A stretch of 64,000 nucleotides of DNA from Phycisphaerales bacterium (GTDB lineage: Bacteria > Planctomycetota > Phycisphaerae > UBA1845), in NCBI GenBank assembly GCA_020639095.1, contig JACKHH010000006.1, positions 1 to 64,000 of the forward strand. The letters are read 5' to 3'. Made by a program: the position numbers and the translations under genes. Positions within the stretch are counted from its first letter, which is position 1. Every line of letters begins with the position of its first letter. The notes under the pieces are model-generated. The model was not told the DNA's origin, made no database searches, and was given only the letters and a program-made list of their open reading frames with translations. Below are positions 29,471-38,878 of the stretch, piece by piece.

Positions 29471-30493
29471 ATGGGCAAGACCGCACCAGCTCCCACCGAC
29501 CTGCCGCTCGCCGACCTCTACGCGCCGATCGCGTCGGACCTGCAACGTGCCGTCGCCATCATGGACCGCGAGATGCAAAGCGACCTGCCCTTCGTCGACG
29601 GGCTGGCGGAACGCGTGCGGGCGTACCGCGGGAAGATGCTTCGGCCTGCGTTGTTGCTGCTGACTGCCGATGCGGTGGGCAAGGTCACGACAACGCACCA
29701 CACACTCGCTGCCGTGGTCGAGATGGTCCACGTCGCGACGCTGGTGCACGACGACGTGCTCGATGAAGCCGATGTCCGCCGCCAGCACAAAACCATCAAC
29801 ACGATGAACGGCAACGAAATCGCCGTCATGCTCGGCGACTACCTCATCAGCCACGCGTTCCACCTTTGCTCGAGCCTCGACTCGCAATACGCATCACGCC
29901 TCATTGGCAGTACTACGAACACGGTCTGCGAGGGCGAAATGATGCAGCTTCACCATCGCGGCTGCTACGATCTTTGCGAAGCTGACTACTTTGAAATCAT
30001 TCGCCGCAAGACCGCGGTGCTCACAGCCGCTGCGTGTACGCTCGGCGCGAAGTTCGCCGACGCGGACGGCAAGCTGGTCGTCGCACTCGGCGGGTTCGGC
30101 ACGCACGCGGGCATCGCCTTCCAGATCATGGACGACATCCTCGACCTCGTCGGCAGCGAGCAGAAGGTGGGCAAAACGCTGGGGCGCGATCTCGATCTCG
30201 GCAAGCTCACGCTGCCGCTCATCCACTTCTTGTCGAATGTCGATTCGTCGCGGCGGGCCAAGCTGCTCGATACGCTGCGCCACGACCAGACCACGTCGAC
30301 CGGAGATGCACCCGCCGATTCGCGCCGCTCCGTGGCCGACTTCCTGCGCGACACGGGCAGTCTGGACTACGCCCGCGGTGTCGCCCGTCGTCACGTAGAT
30401 CAGGCGCTGGCAGTACTTACGCGCCTGCCCGCGTCACCCGCGCGCGCGTCGCTGCAAGCGATGACCGAATTCATCATCGATCGCGAACGCTAG
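29471..30493 (+). CDS. polyprenyl diphosphate synthase
   Basis: Trans-prenyltransferase that elongates FPP with IPP to make the side chain of quinones or a lipid carrier. The 340-residue protein has the first Asp-rich motif LVHDDVLDEADVRR (DDxxD), the second DDILD, and GKMLRPALLLL at the IPP site. The size fits long-chain octaprenyl/heptaprenyl synthases (IspB/HepT type). The ATG at 29471 (MGKTAPAP) is chosen; the frame is open 32 codons further upstream but is Cys/His-rich and unlike the family. Confidence 0.93.
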   Translation: MGKTAPAPTDLPLADLYAPIASDLQRAVAIMDREMQSDLPFVDGLAERVRAYRGKMLRPALLLLTADAVGKVTTTHHTLAAVVEMVHVATLVHDDVLDEADVRRQHKTINTMNGNEIAVMLGDYLISHAFHLCSSLDSQYASRLIGSTTNTVCEGEMMQLHHRGCYDLCEADYFEIIRRKTAVLTAAACTLGAKFADADGKLVVALGGFGTHAGIAFQIMDDILDLVGSEQKVGKTLGRDLDLGKLTLPLIHFLSNVDSSRRAKLLDTLRHDQTTSTGDAPADSRRSVADFLRDTGSLDYARGVARRHVDQALAVLTRLPASPARASLQAMTEFIIDRER

Positions 30494-30690
30494 CGTCGAT
30501 CACCGCAGCGCCCTGGCGACCTTCCCTTACGCCTGCGCGCCATTCCCGCAAACGCTACGAACAACCATCGCAGGACGATCGTAAAAAGTCGTCACAAGAA
30601 CCGGGTTCTGAGCGTGTGCGCAGTATACTCCTCTTTGAGCCGTACGAACGCGTTTGAATTCGGTGACGAATCACGCGGGCGCGCGCCGAC

Positions 30691-30730
30691 ACATGATCAT
30701 GTAAGCCATCACGTGAACATGTAGGTCACC
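30691..30730 (+). promoter_or_regulatory. 20-bp tandem repeat with palindromes before the gene at 30731
   Basis: Two imperfect 20-bp units (beginning ACATGATCATGTAAG and ACGTGAACATGTAGG) abut the start codon. The first contains the perfect palindrome ACATGATCATGT (30691-30702). This may be an operator or a translational control site; no Shine-Dalgarno of normal strength is present. Confidence 0.45.
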
Positions 30731-31876
30731 ATGAACCGCAGAGCGCTCCAAGTTTTTCTGATCTGCTTTTGCGCGGCGAACGTGCAGCTGTGCGCCGGCG
30801 ACGACGTCGACGACCCCGAATCACAATCCATCATCCCCGGCACGGAGCGCATTTCAGAAATTGGTCAGGAGCTGCGCCAACTCGGCGACTGGGACGAGAT
30901 GTACCAGAACGCCGAACCCGGCATCGACAGTTTCTGGGAGTCTCGCGGCTGGGACGATGAAGCCGATCTCTTCGCGCTGCAAACCGTCAAGGAAACCGCG
31001 GCCATCCCACCATGGGAGTTCAACAACCGCATCAATCACGTGCTTGACGCAGTACGCGACCGTTACGACCTCTCAGACGAACAATTCCGCGACGTGCAGT
31101 CGAAGGCCTACGGGCTGATCGGTGCCATGGCGTGGCGCCATGGCGGCACCGTGTTCAATCAAGCGCGGGAGGCTGTGCAGACCCGCACGCAACACAAACC
31201 CTTCACCCCCGAACAGGTCGCGCGCTGGACGGAACAGACCAACAAGCTCTTCCGTGAGTTGCGCGGGCAGTTCGAGCGCGTCGCGACCGAGGTGGAACAG
31301 TCGCTGACACCCGAGCAGCGCGACATCTTCGAACGCGACTTCGCGAGCTACCATCGACGCATGCAGGCCGTGGAAGAGCTGCGCAAGAAATGGGAGGAGG
31401 GCGGTTGGCAACCCGAGGACTGGGCGCTGCAAAACGATCCGATCCATCGCCCGCTCGTCGAACAGCAACAAGCCGCCGCCCAGCAGTACGACCTCGCGCA
31501 ATTTGAACGCGAACTCTCCGGGCCGCACGATCCGCTCAACGAGTCAACCTGGGCGCGCTACGTACACTGGTTCATCCGGCACTACGAACTCGACGCCTCG
31601 CAGGCAACGGCTGCGTTCTCCATCCTTCACGAACTCGAACAACGGGCAGCCGACTATCGCCAAGTGCATCGGGAGGAAATCGCCGATGCTGAAACGGACG
31701 GCGGTACCGACCATCCCGTATACCTGCCGATTGAGAAACTCTTCGAGGAACTCAAACGCCGACTGCACCCCATTCCGACGCAAGCGCAACGTCACCGCGC
31801 CAATACGCCGCTGCCACCCAACGTTCGTGAAGGCGCGGGCAATCGTCGAACCGTCGACAAAGCCCCTCCGGAATAG
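30731..31876 (+). CDS. exported helical protein of unknown function
   Basis: The 381-residue protein has a signal peptide (about 1-22, ending CAG). The rest is charged and alpha-helical with many Gln, Glu and Arg residues. Two segments (SLTPEQRDIFERDFASYHRRMQ and an earlier FTPEQVARW) recall LTxxQ/Spy-type periplasmic chaperone helices, but the match is weak. A Pro-rich tail follows. The function is not known. Its upstream region carries a tandem palindromic repeat. Confidence 0.75.
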   Translation: MNRRALQVFLICFCAANVQLCAGDDVDDPESQSIIPGTERISEIGQELRQLGDWDEMYQNAEPGIDSFWESRGWDDEADLFALQTVKETAAIPPWEFNNRINHVLDAVRDRYDLSDEQFRDVQSKAYGLIGAMAWRHGGTVFNQAREAVQTRTQHKPFTPEQVARWTEQTNKLFRELRGQFERVATEVEQSLTPEQRDIFERDFASYHRRMQAVEELRKKWEEGGWQPEDWALQNDPIHRPLVEQQQAAAQQYDLAQFERELSGPHDPLNESTWARYVHWFIRHYELDASQATAAFSILHELEQRAADYRQVHREEIADAETDGGTDHPVYLPIEKLFEELKRRLHPIPTQAQRHRANTPLPPNVREGAGNRRTVDKAPPE

Positions 31877-32146
31877 CGCAAGCAGGCCCATGAACAGCGC
31901 GCAATCGCGTTTACCCAATCGCGAACCGCATTTCCAGCCCGCTGGACGCGATATGGGACGAGTCGTCCCCGCACACGCGCCGCACATTGGGCAATAGTTC
32001 CCAACGCGGACACAACTCCTCGATTCGCGACGCGTCCTTCGCGATACCGCGCGTCTGGCACGCGGCTTGCTCAACTCGCCCCCCGGCTTGTTGGGGCGCG
32101 AACGCCCCCGCCGAGAACGACTTGCACGATTGGGAGGTACGAACCA

Positions 32147-32953
32147 ATGTCCGCAAGACCCATGACAAGTTGCGAAATGCACTGGGGTTACAAAGTCGTG
32201 GCAGCCGCTTTGGCGATCAGCAGTGTCGCATGTGACTTCGACGCCGCGGGCAACGGACACGGACCCGCCCCACAGCTTTGCCAGCTCGATCTGGAACCCA
32301 ACGTGCCCATGATCGACGACGCGCCGGAATCGGGCATCGTTGAAGGCGACGGCTTGTATGTCGACGAGGACTTCATTGTGCGTTGGAACGTGTGCTACCA
32401 CGCAGCCAACGACGACTGGGGCGACAACACCGGCGAGTACACCTCGCTGCTCGAGATCTTCCACAACGGCGAGTTGTTCTGGGTCGACGAAATGGATACC
32501 GAACCGCTGAGCCAGCACAGTTGTCGCTACGACGAAATCTACGTCGCCGACGGTCTGCCCGCGGGGCACTACAAGATGCGGCTGACGCTTGACCCCGACG
32601 GTGTCGTGCCCGAGTGCAGCGGCCAACTGACGCACGCGAACAACGTGACGTCCACCGGCTTCGACGTGCTGCCGATCCCGATCGATGACTTCACCGTGCC
32701 AACGCCCGACGGCGACGGCGGCGATGACCAGTTGGTGAATCCCAACGGAAGCACCGGTGGCAGCCCGCAGGGAACGCAGGCCGTGAACCCGTCGCAGGAC
32801 GATCCCGATACCCGCGACACCGACAAGTTCGACCCCGACGCGCGGAAGCCCGATCCCGACCCGGATGATCCGAATCAGATCGATCCGAACGGGCCGACTC
32901 CGCCGAAAACGCCTGACCCGGTGTTCCAAGTTGCGGGCAGCCAGTCGAACTGA
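32147..32953 (+). CDS. lipoprotein with CARDB-like domain and Asp/Pro-rich tail
   Basis: The 268-residue protein has a signal peptide ending SVAC (lipobox Cys near 29). A beta-sandwich domain of about 140 residues follows (VDEDFIVRWNVCYHAANDDW to GYKMRL-type strands), similar in style to CARDB adhesion-like modules. The final 75 residues are an Asp/Pro/Asn-rich linker-like tail. GGGAGG lies about 9 bp before the ATG. It is likely surface-exposed; the function is unknown. The 270 bp before it shows no gene. Confidence 0.78.
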   Translation: MSARPMTSCEMHWGYKVVAAALAISSVACDFDAAGNGHGPAPQLCQLDLEPNVPMIDDAPESGIVEGDGLYVDEDFIVRWNVCYHAANDDWGDNTGEYTSLLEIFHNGELFWVDEMDTEPLSQHSCRYDEIYVADGLPAGHYKMRLTLDPDGVVPECSGQLTHANNVTSTGFDVLPIPIDDFTVPTPDGDGGDDQLVNPNGSTGGSPQGTQAVNPSQDDPDTRDTDKFDPDARKPDPDPDDPNQIDPNGPTPPKTPDPVFQVAGSQSN

Positions 32954-32987
32954 CGCGACACCCGACCGACGACATCAGTAGACCCAG

Positions 32988-33033
32988 CGCTCCGCGCCGC
33001 AGCGTCCACCGGCGGTGCGGAGCGAGTTCTTTT
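32988..33033 (+). terminator. rho-independent terminator
   Basis: CGCTCCGC (32988-32995) pairs with GCGGAGCG (33017-33024), extended by an inner CCGC/GCGG pairing and followed by GTTCTTTT. It lies about 35 bp after the lipoprotein stop codon. Confidence 0.75.
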
Positions 33034-33234
33034 GCGCCCGCGTTTGAGAATGCACGGTTCAACTCAAGCCAGAATGTATCCCCGGCGCAACAACGCACTT
33101 TGCCCGCCAATCCAGCCCGGCTGCATATCAAATTGATTCACGCTGCGATATAATCAACACCCGTTGCACGGTCGGGCAGCAGCCGGTGCAATTCCGGATG
33201 TGTCTTTCTCGTTCGTGACGGTTTGATTTTCACA

Positions 33235-34695
33235 ATGACGCAACCACAACCCCACGAAGCTGACGCCAGCCGCTCGGCGAGTGCTGCGCCCGGCGACGCG
33301 CCCCACCGGGATGAACTCAAACACTCACCACAAGCGCCGTCCGGCGTGCATGGTGGAATTGCCAACGTCGTCGTCCCCCTGCTGCTCGTCGTCGCCGCGG
33401 TGGGAATCGGCGCGGTGCTCATCAGCACGCCACCGCACGTACCCAAGTCGAACCCCGAAGCGCTCGCGCCCGTCGTCGGCATCGCCGAACTTGTCCCGCA
33501 GGACGCCCAGGTCTATGTTGACGCCTTCGGATCCGTCGTGCCTTCGCGGCAGACACGCATCATGCCCGAAGTCGGCGGACGCGTCGTCGAACTCAGCCCC
33601 AACCTCGACGATGGCGGACTTGTTGCCGAGGGCGAAGTACTCTTCAAAATCGACCCAGCCGATTACGAGATCGCGGTCGCGCAAGCCCAGGCGGACCTCG
33701 AAGTCGCCCGCCTGGAAGCGTCGCGCATGCGGGCGCGGATCGACGCACAAAAGAGTCGCGGCAAGCAGCTCGAAATCGAAATCGCATACTTGCAGTGGAA
33801 CGCGGAACGCTATGGCCGGCTTGCGGAAGACAACTCGGCAGCCAACGCGGAATCACGCGACGCGGTCACCCAACTCGAAAGTCAACGCGCCGCCCGACAG
33901 ACGCTCAATGCCGAAATCGCCGAGCAGGAAAAAGCGGTCGAAAGCGCGGAGGCTGGTATCCGCGTCGTCGAACGTCGCGTGGAAGCTGCGCAGCTCGCGC
34001 TAGATCGCACCACCGTCACCGCGCCGTTCGACGCCATCGTGGTCAGCGAAAACGTCGAGAAGGGCCAGCTCGTCAGTCCGCAAACCGCGATCGCGACGCT
34101 CGCAGCCACTGACGAATTCTGGGCGGAAGCAGCCATCCCGGTCGAACGCCTTCGCGACCTGCGTTTCGCCGTCGAGAACTCCGACAGCCCCTCGCGCGTC
34201 AAGGTCTTTCTCGCGACGGGCGGTGACGCCATCGTACGCGACGGCGTCGCGCTGCGCCCCTTGGGAAATCTCGACGCGCTTGGGCGCATGGCCCAGGTGC
34301 TAGTCTCCATTCGCGATCCGCTCGGCTTGACGGGCAGCGGCGGAGCAGCCGAGCGCGTGCTGCTCAACAGCTACGTCCGCCTGCAAATCGAATCGGGCAC
34401 GTTGCACGACGTGTACGCCATCCCGCGCAAGGCACTCCGCGAAAATGATCGCGTGTGGGTTCGCGACACCGACGGCCAGCTCGCGATTCGCCCAATCGAC
34501 ATCGTCTGGCGGCGACATGACGACGTGCTCGTGCGTCACGCATTTGAAGACGGCGACATGCTGGTGACCTCGCACCTCGCGAGCGTGGTGCCCGGCATGC
34601 CGCTGCGCATCCGCGACGAGAAAACGCCCACAGGCGCTCCGCAATCAACCGAATCACAAACCACCGAAGACGAAACCGCGAGCGCCACGCCATGA
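33235..34695 (+). CDS. RND efflux periplasmic adaptor (membrane fusion protein)
   Basis: The 486-residue adaptor has a short cytoplasmic tail, one membrane helix (ANVVVPLLLVVAAVGIGAVLI, about 41-60), a lipoyl/barrel-sandwich domain (SGSVVPSRQTRIMPEVGG-like start, DRTTVTAPFDAIV), a long coiled-coil hairpin (about 145-255), and beta-barrel and membrane-proximal domains. It bridges the RND pump to an outer-membrane channel. The ATG at 33235 is preferred over a TTG 12 bp earlier. The stop overlaps the pump start by 4 bp (ATGA). No TolC-type gene is adjacent. Confidence 0.92.
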   Translation: MTQPQPHEADASRSASAAPGDAPHRDELKHSPQAPSGVHGGIANVVVPLLLVVAAVGIGAVLISTPPHVPKSNPEALAPVVGIAELVPQDAQVYVDAFGSVVPSRQTRIMPEVGGRVVELSPNLDDGGLVAEGEVLFKIDPADYEIAVAQAQADLEVARLEASRMRARIDAQKSRGKQLEIEIAYLQWNAERYGRLAEDNSAANAESRDAVTQLESQRAARQTLNAEIAEQEKAVESAEAGIRVVERRVEAAQLALDRTTVTAPFDAIVVSENVEKGQLVSPQTAIATLAATDEFWAEAAIPVERLRDLRFAVENSDSPSRVKVFLATGGDAIVRDGVALRPLGNLDALGRMAQVLVSIRDPLGLTGSGGAAERVLLNSYVRLQIESGTLHDVYAIPRKALRENDRVWVRDTDGQLAIRPIDIVWRRHDDVLVRHAFEDGDMLVTSHLASVVPGMPLRIRDEKTPTGAPQSTESQTTEDETASATP

Positions 34696-37600
34696 CGCCT
34701 CCCCACGATGCAAAGCCCGGCGACGGGTTGATCGGGTTCATGGCCCGCAACCACGTCGCAGCCAACCTGCTGATGCTACTGTTCATCATCGGCGGCGTGC
34801 TCGTACTCTCCGGGATCAAGCAGGAGGTCTACCCCGCCTACGAACTCGACATTGTGAATTTCACCATGGAGCTTCCCGGCGCGACGCCCGAGGAAGTCGA
34901 GGAAGGCATTCTGCTACCAGCCGAGGAGGCGGTCCGCGGACTCGAAGCCGTCAAACGCATCGAAGCCACCGCGGTCGAAGGCAAAGGCACCATGGCCGTC
35001 GAACTCACCGAGGACGTCGACCCCAACCGCGCGCTGCAGGACATCAAGAACGCCATCGATCGCATCTCGTCGTTCCCCGAAGAAGCGGAAAGGCCGCAGG
35101 TCGAACTCGCCATTCGCCAGCGTTCCACCGTGACCATCGCGATCGCCGCGGACATGGACGAACGCACGCTCTTCGAATTCGCCGAACGCGTGCGCAACGA
35201 CCTGCTCGCCTACGATGAGATCACACAGGTCGAGGTGCGCGGCATCCGCAATCCGGAGATCACCATCGAGGTTCCCCAGGAACGTTTGCGGGCGCTGAAC
35301 CTCACACTCGACGACATCGCGCAAACGGTGCGAGCGGCAGCCCGCGACGTGCCCGGTGGCGAGGTGCGTACGGAAGGCGGCGAAGTGCTGCTCCGCAGCC
35401 ATGGCCGGCGCTTCTTCGCCAGCGAATACTACGACATCCCCGTCATCAGCGCGTCCGGCGGCGCGACGCTCAAACTCGGCGACATCGCCACGATCACCGA
35501 CGGTTTTGAAGACGTGGATCGCGTTTCGTCGTTCAACGGCAAGCCCGGCGTAACGCTCTGGGTCTATCAGACCGGCGACCAAAAACCGCTCGACATCGCC
35601 GACATCGTCTACGGCTACGTCGCGCGCATGAACGCAGAACTCCCCGACTCCGTCGAGATGATCATCATGTGGGACCGGGCGCGCGAATACCGCGAGCGCC
35701 TCGACCTGCTGCTGCGCAACGGCGCGTTTGGTATGGGCCTGGTGCTCGTCGTGCTTGGGATTTTCCTGGCGCCGAAGCTCGCGTTCTGGGTGGGGTCGGC
35801 TGTGCCTGTTTGCCTGCTCGGCGGCATCATGCTGCTGCCCGCGATGGACACGACGATCAACATGATCTCGCTCTTCGCGTTCATCATCACGCTGGGCATC
35901 CTCGTCGACGATGCCGTGATCATCGGCGAGGAGGTGTTCGAGAACATCCAGAACGGCATGTCACGCGTCGAAGCCGCGGTCGCCGGCGCGAAGCACATGG
36001 CGGTCCCGGTCATCTTCGCCGTGCTCACCAACGTCGTCGCGTTCATTCCGCTGATGTACGTACCGGGTCAGACGGGTCGCTTCTTCGCCGCGATCCCGCT
36101 CGTGGTCATCACGGTATTCTTCATCTCGCTCTTCGAAAGTCTATTCATTCTGCCCGCGCACCTCGCGCACGCCCGCGCGGTGGACACGAACCGTCACGGC
36201 CTGCTGCCCGCGATCGCGCGCTTGCAGGTGCGCTTGTCGAACGGTTTCGAACGATTGACGAAGTCGCTCTACGAACCGCTGCTCGCGTGGACGCTGCGTT
36301 ATCGCGGATTGACCGTCGCGGTGTTCGTCGCGGGGCTGATCGTGGTTTCCGCGTGGTACGAAAGCGGCAGACTCAACTTCACCTTCAACCCGCGCATCGA
36401 AGGCGACCGCGTCGATTCCGAAGTAAGCGTCCCCTTCGGCGCGCCGTTCAGTGAGACCACCCGCGTCGCCAACATCATCGAGCAGGCGGGACTCCGAGCC
36501 GCCGATCATTTCGGCCCGCGCGACAAAGTGCTCGCAGGCTGGATGAACAGTCAGGGGCGTCTCGGTTCCAACCGCGCGGACGTGAACTTCGTGCTGGTTC
36601 CACAGGAGCAACGCGATTTCATCCCTGCGGACTTCGTTCGCGTGTGGCGTGACGAGATCGGCCCGCTGCCCGGACTTGAATCGCTCTACTTCGAGTGGGA
36701 GGTCGGCCCGTCGGGCTCGCGCGGATTGACCGTCGAACTCTCGCACCCCGATCGCACGACGCTGGAAGCCGCCGCCCACGAACTCGCGGAAACGCTGCGC
36801 AACTACACCGGTGTCACCGACATCGACGACGGGTTCGCTGCTGGTAAACCCCAACTCGACCTCACCATCACCGACGAAGCCCGCGCCCTGGGTTTGACGC
36901 ATGAAGCCATCGGCAGGCAAATCCGTCACGCGTACTACGGCGCGGAAGCCCTGCGCATGCAGCGGGCGCGCAACGAAATCAAAGTCATGGTCCGCCTCCC
37001 GGAAGCGGAACGCCGTTCGCTCGCCGACCTCGAAAACATGATCGTGCGCACACCGTCGCGCGGCGAGATGCCGCTCACCGAAGCCGTTGACCTCAAACCC
37101 ACCCGCGCCTACACCGAAATCAAACGCGTCGACGCGCAGCGCGTGCTCACCGTCAGCGCGAACATCGTTCCCGAACTGACCAACGTGAACAAAGTCCGCG
37201 AGGACCTCGAAGCCAACGTCTTCCCGCAACTCTTCGCGACGTACCCCGGCCTGTCGTATTCCTACGGCGGTGCGCAGCAGGAAGAAATCGACGCGATGCG
37301 CGCCCTGATGTGGGGACTCGGCGCGTCGCTCGCGGTCATTTTCGGCATGCTCGCAGCCATCTACCGCAGCTACGGCGAAGCCATCATCACCATGATGGTC
37401 GTCCCCTTCGCCATCGCAGCCGCTCTGCTCGGGCACATCGTGATGGGCTACGACTTGTCCGTTGTCAGCGTGCTTGGGATTATCGCAACGTGCGGCGTAG
37501 TGGTGAACGGCGGACTCGTACTCACCGTGACGATGAACGACCTGATGGCCACCGGCGTGCCCTTCGAACGCGCCGCCTTCGAGGCCAGCAAGCGCCGCTT

Positions 37601-37853
37601 CCGCCCGATCCTGCTCACCTCGCTCACGACCTTCGTCGGGCTCGCGCCGATGATCTTCGAGACCTCCCCACAGGCACGCTACCTCATCCCCATGGCCATC
37701 GCTCTGGGCTTTGGCATCATGTTCTCCGCCGCGGTCGTCCTGCTGATGATGCCCGCCTGCCACGTCATCATCCACGGTTTCGGCCATCGCCGGCATCAAA
37801 AACTGATCGCCCGGGCGTCCGCCCGCCCCGCGCTCGCCGCGAGCCATATGTAA
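34692..37853 (+). CDS. RND family efflux transporter permease
   Basis: Proton-driven trimeric efflux pump of the AcrB/MexB superfamily. The 1053-residue protein has 12 expected membrane helices, two large periplasmic loops and the proton-relay motif GILVDDAVIIGEEVFEN in TM4. PMIFETSPQARYLIPMA in the last third is a family hallmark. It is coupled to the adaptor gene by a 4-bp overlap. Several loop sequences are closer to the less studied bacterial RND group with weak substrate assignment than to AcrB, so the substrate is not given. Confidence 0.94.
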   Translation: MTPPHDAKPGDGLIGFMARNHVAANLLMLLFIIGGVLVLSGIKQEVYPAYELDIVNFTMELPGATPEEVEEGILLPAEEAVRGLEAVKRIEATAVEGKGTMAVELTEDVDPNRALQDIKNAIDRISSFPEEAERPQVELAIRQRSTVTIAIAADMDERTLFEFAERVRNDLLAYDEITQVEVRGIRNPEITIEVPQERLRALNLTLDDIAQTVRAAARDVPGGEVRTEGGEVLLRSHGRRFFASEYYDIPVISASGGATLKLGDIATITDGFEDVDRVSSFNGKPGVTLWVYQTGDQKPLDIADIVYGYVARMNAELPDSVEMIIMWDRAREYRERLDLLLRNGAFGMGLVLVVLGIFLAPKLAFWVGSAVPVCLLGGIMLLPAMDTTINMISLFAFIITLGILVDDAVIIGEEVFENIQNGMSRVEAAVAGAKHMAVPVIFAVLTNVVAFIPLMYVPGQTGRFFAAIPLVVITVFFISLFESLFILPAHLAHARAVDTNRHGLLPAIARLQVRLSNGFERLTKSLYEPLLAWTLRYRGLTVAVFVAGLIVVSAWYESGRLNFTFNPRIEGDRVDSEVSVPFGAPFSETTRVANIIEQAGLRAADHFGPRDKVLAGWMNSQGRLGSNRADVNFVLVPQEQRDFIPADFVRVWRDEIGPLPGLESLYFEWEVGPSGSRGLTVELSHPDRTTLEAAAHELAETLRNYTGVTDIDDGFAAGKPQLDLTITDEARALGLTHEAIGRQIRHAYYGAEALRMQRARNEIKVMVRLPEAERRSLADLENMIVRTPSRGEMPLTEAVDLKPTRAYTEIKRVDAQRVLTVSANIVPELTNVNKVREDLEANVFPQLFATYPGLSYSYGGAQQEEIDAMRALMWGLGASLAVIFGMLAAIYRSYGEAIITMMVVPFAIAAALLGHIVMGYDLSVVSVLGIIATCGVVVNGGLVLTVTMNDLMATGVPFERAAFEASKRRFRPILLTSLTTFVGLAPMIFETSPQARYLIPMAIALGFGIMFSAAVVLLMMPACHVIIHGFGHRRHQKLIARASARPALAASHM

Positions 37854-37951
37854 CAACGTCAGCCGAAATCCGTAACGCATCTAGAATTGGGCGCGGCATC
37901 GCCAAGGGCTGACGGTGCGCGCCGCCGGTACTGCATCGAGGAGGACTCACC

Positions 37952-38878
37952 ATGCGATCCGTCACCCGCCGCGAATTCATCGCCAGCACATCGGCTGCCG
38001 GTTTGTCACTGCTGGGCGCGCCGCGCTGGCTTCGCGCCGAAGGCGCAGCCGCACCGATCGACATGGCCATCTCGCGCTGGGGCGGCGGCGCACAGGTACC
38101 CGCCGACGTCGCCGCACAACTCACCCGCCAAGCCATCACCGGACTCGGCGGGATGGACCGCTTCGTGCATCGCGGCGACACCGTCTGGGTAAAACCCAAC
38201 ATCGGCTGGAACCGCACGCCGGAACTCGCAGCCAACACGCACCCCGAAGTGGTCGCGGAAATCGTCCGCCAATGCTTCGATGCCGGCGCAAAGAAAGTCA
38301 AAATCGGCGACTATCCCTGCAACGATCCGCGCGAGTCGTACGAGAACAGCGGGATCGCACCGGCTGGTCGTGACGCCGGCGCGGAAATCGTCTACCTCGA
38401 CGGTCGCCGCTTCCGCAAAATGTCGGTGGGCGGCAACCGCCTGAAAGAGCACCCGGTCTATCCCGAGATCGTCGAGTGCGATCTGGTCATCAACGTACCG
38501 GTGTGCAAGCATCACGGCTCGACGACCGTTTCGCTGTGCATGAAGAACTACATGGGCGTGGTCGATGATCGCCGCGTGTTCCACCAGGACCTGCCGACCA
38601 CGATCAGCGACATCACGCAGTTCATGAAGCCCAGACTCTGCGTGCTCGACGCGACGCGCATGCTCACCGCCCACGGCCCCACCGGCGGAGACGTCAAGGA
38701 CGTGAAGACCATGCACACCGTGTCCGCCGGCGTCGACATCGTCGCGATGGACGCGTTCGGCGCGGAGTTGCTCGGCCACAAGCCTGACGAAATCGGCACG
38801 ATCGCCAAAGGCGTGGAGTACGGCCTCGGGCGTGCGGACTACCGCGCGCTTGCGCTGAAGGAGCTGACCCTGTCGTGA
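37952..38878 (+). CDS. DUF362 protein with Tat signal
   Basis: The 308-residue protein has a twin-arginine signal (SVTRREFIASTSAAG, about 3-17). The DUF362 domain begins VKPNIGWN and includes VVAEIVRQCFDAGAKKV, NVPVCKHH and SLCMKNYMGVV. DUF362 proteins often accompany 4Fe-4S ferredoxins. Here the gene overlaps the polyferredoxin start by 4 bp (GTGA), so the two are coupled and probably work together in electron transfer at the membrane. A strong GAGGAGG precedes the ATG. The biochemical role of the family is unsettled. Confidence 0.9.
   Translation: MRSVTRREFIASTSAAGLSLLGAPRWLRAEGAAAPIDMAISRWGGGAQVPADVAAQLTRQAITGLGGMDRFVHRGDTVWVKPNIGWNRTPELAANTHPEVVAEIVRQCFDAGAKKVKIGDYPCNDPRESYENSGIAPAGRDAGAEIVYLDGRRFRKMSVGGNRLKEHPVYPEIVECDLVINVPVCKHHGSTTVSLCMKNYMGVVDDRRVFHQDLPTTISDITQFMKPRLCVLDATRMLTAHGPTGGDVKDVKTMHTVSAGVDIVAMDAFGAELLGHKPDEIGTIAKGVEYGLGRADYRALALKELTLS

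Noticed and set aside
32989..33030. Small RNA gene in the gap before the RND operon
   Set aside because: The only structure is a stem followed by a T-run directly after the lipoprotein gene, which a terminator explains.
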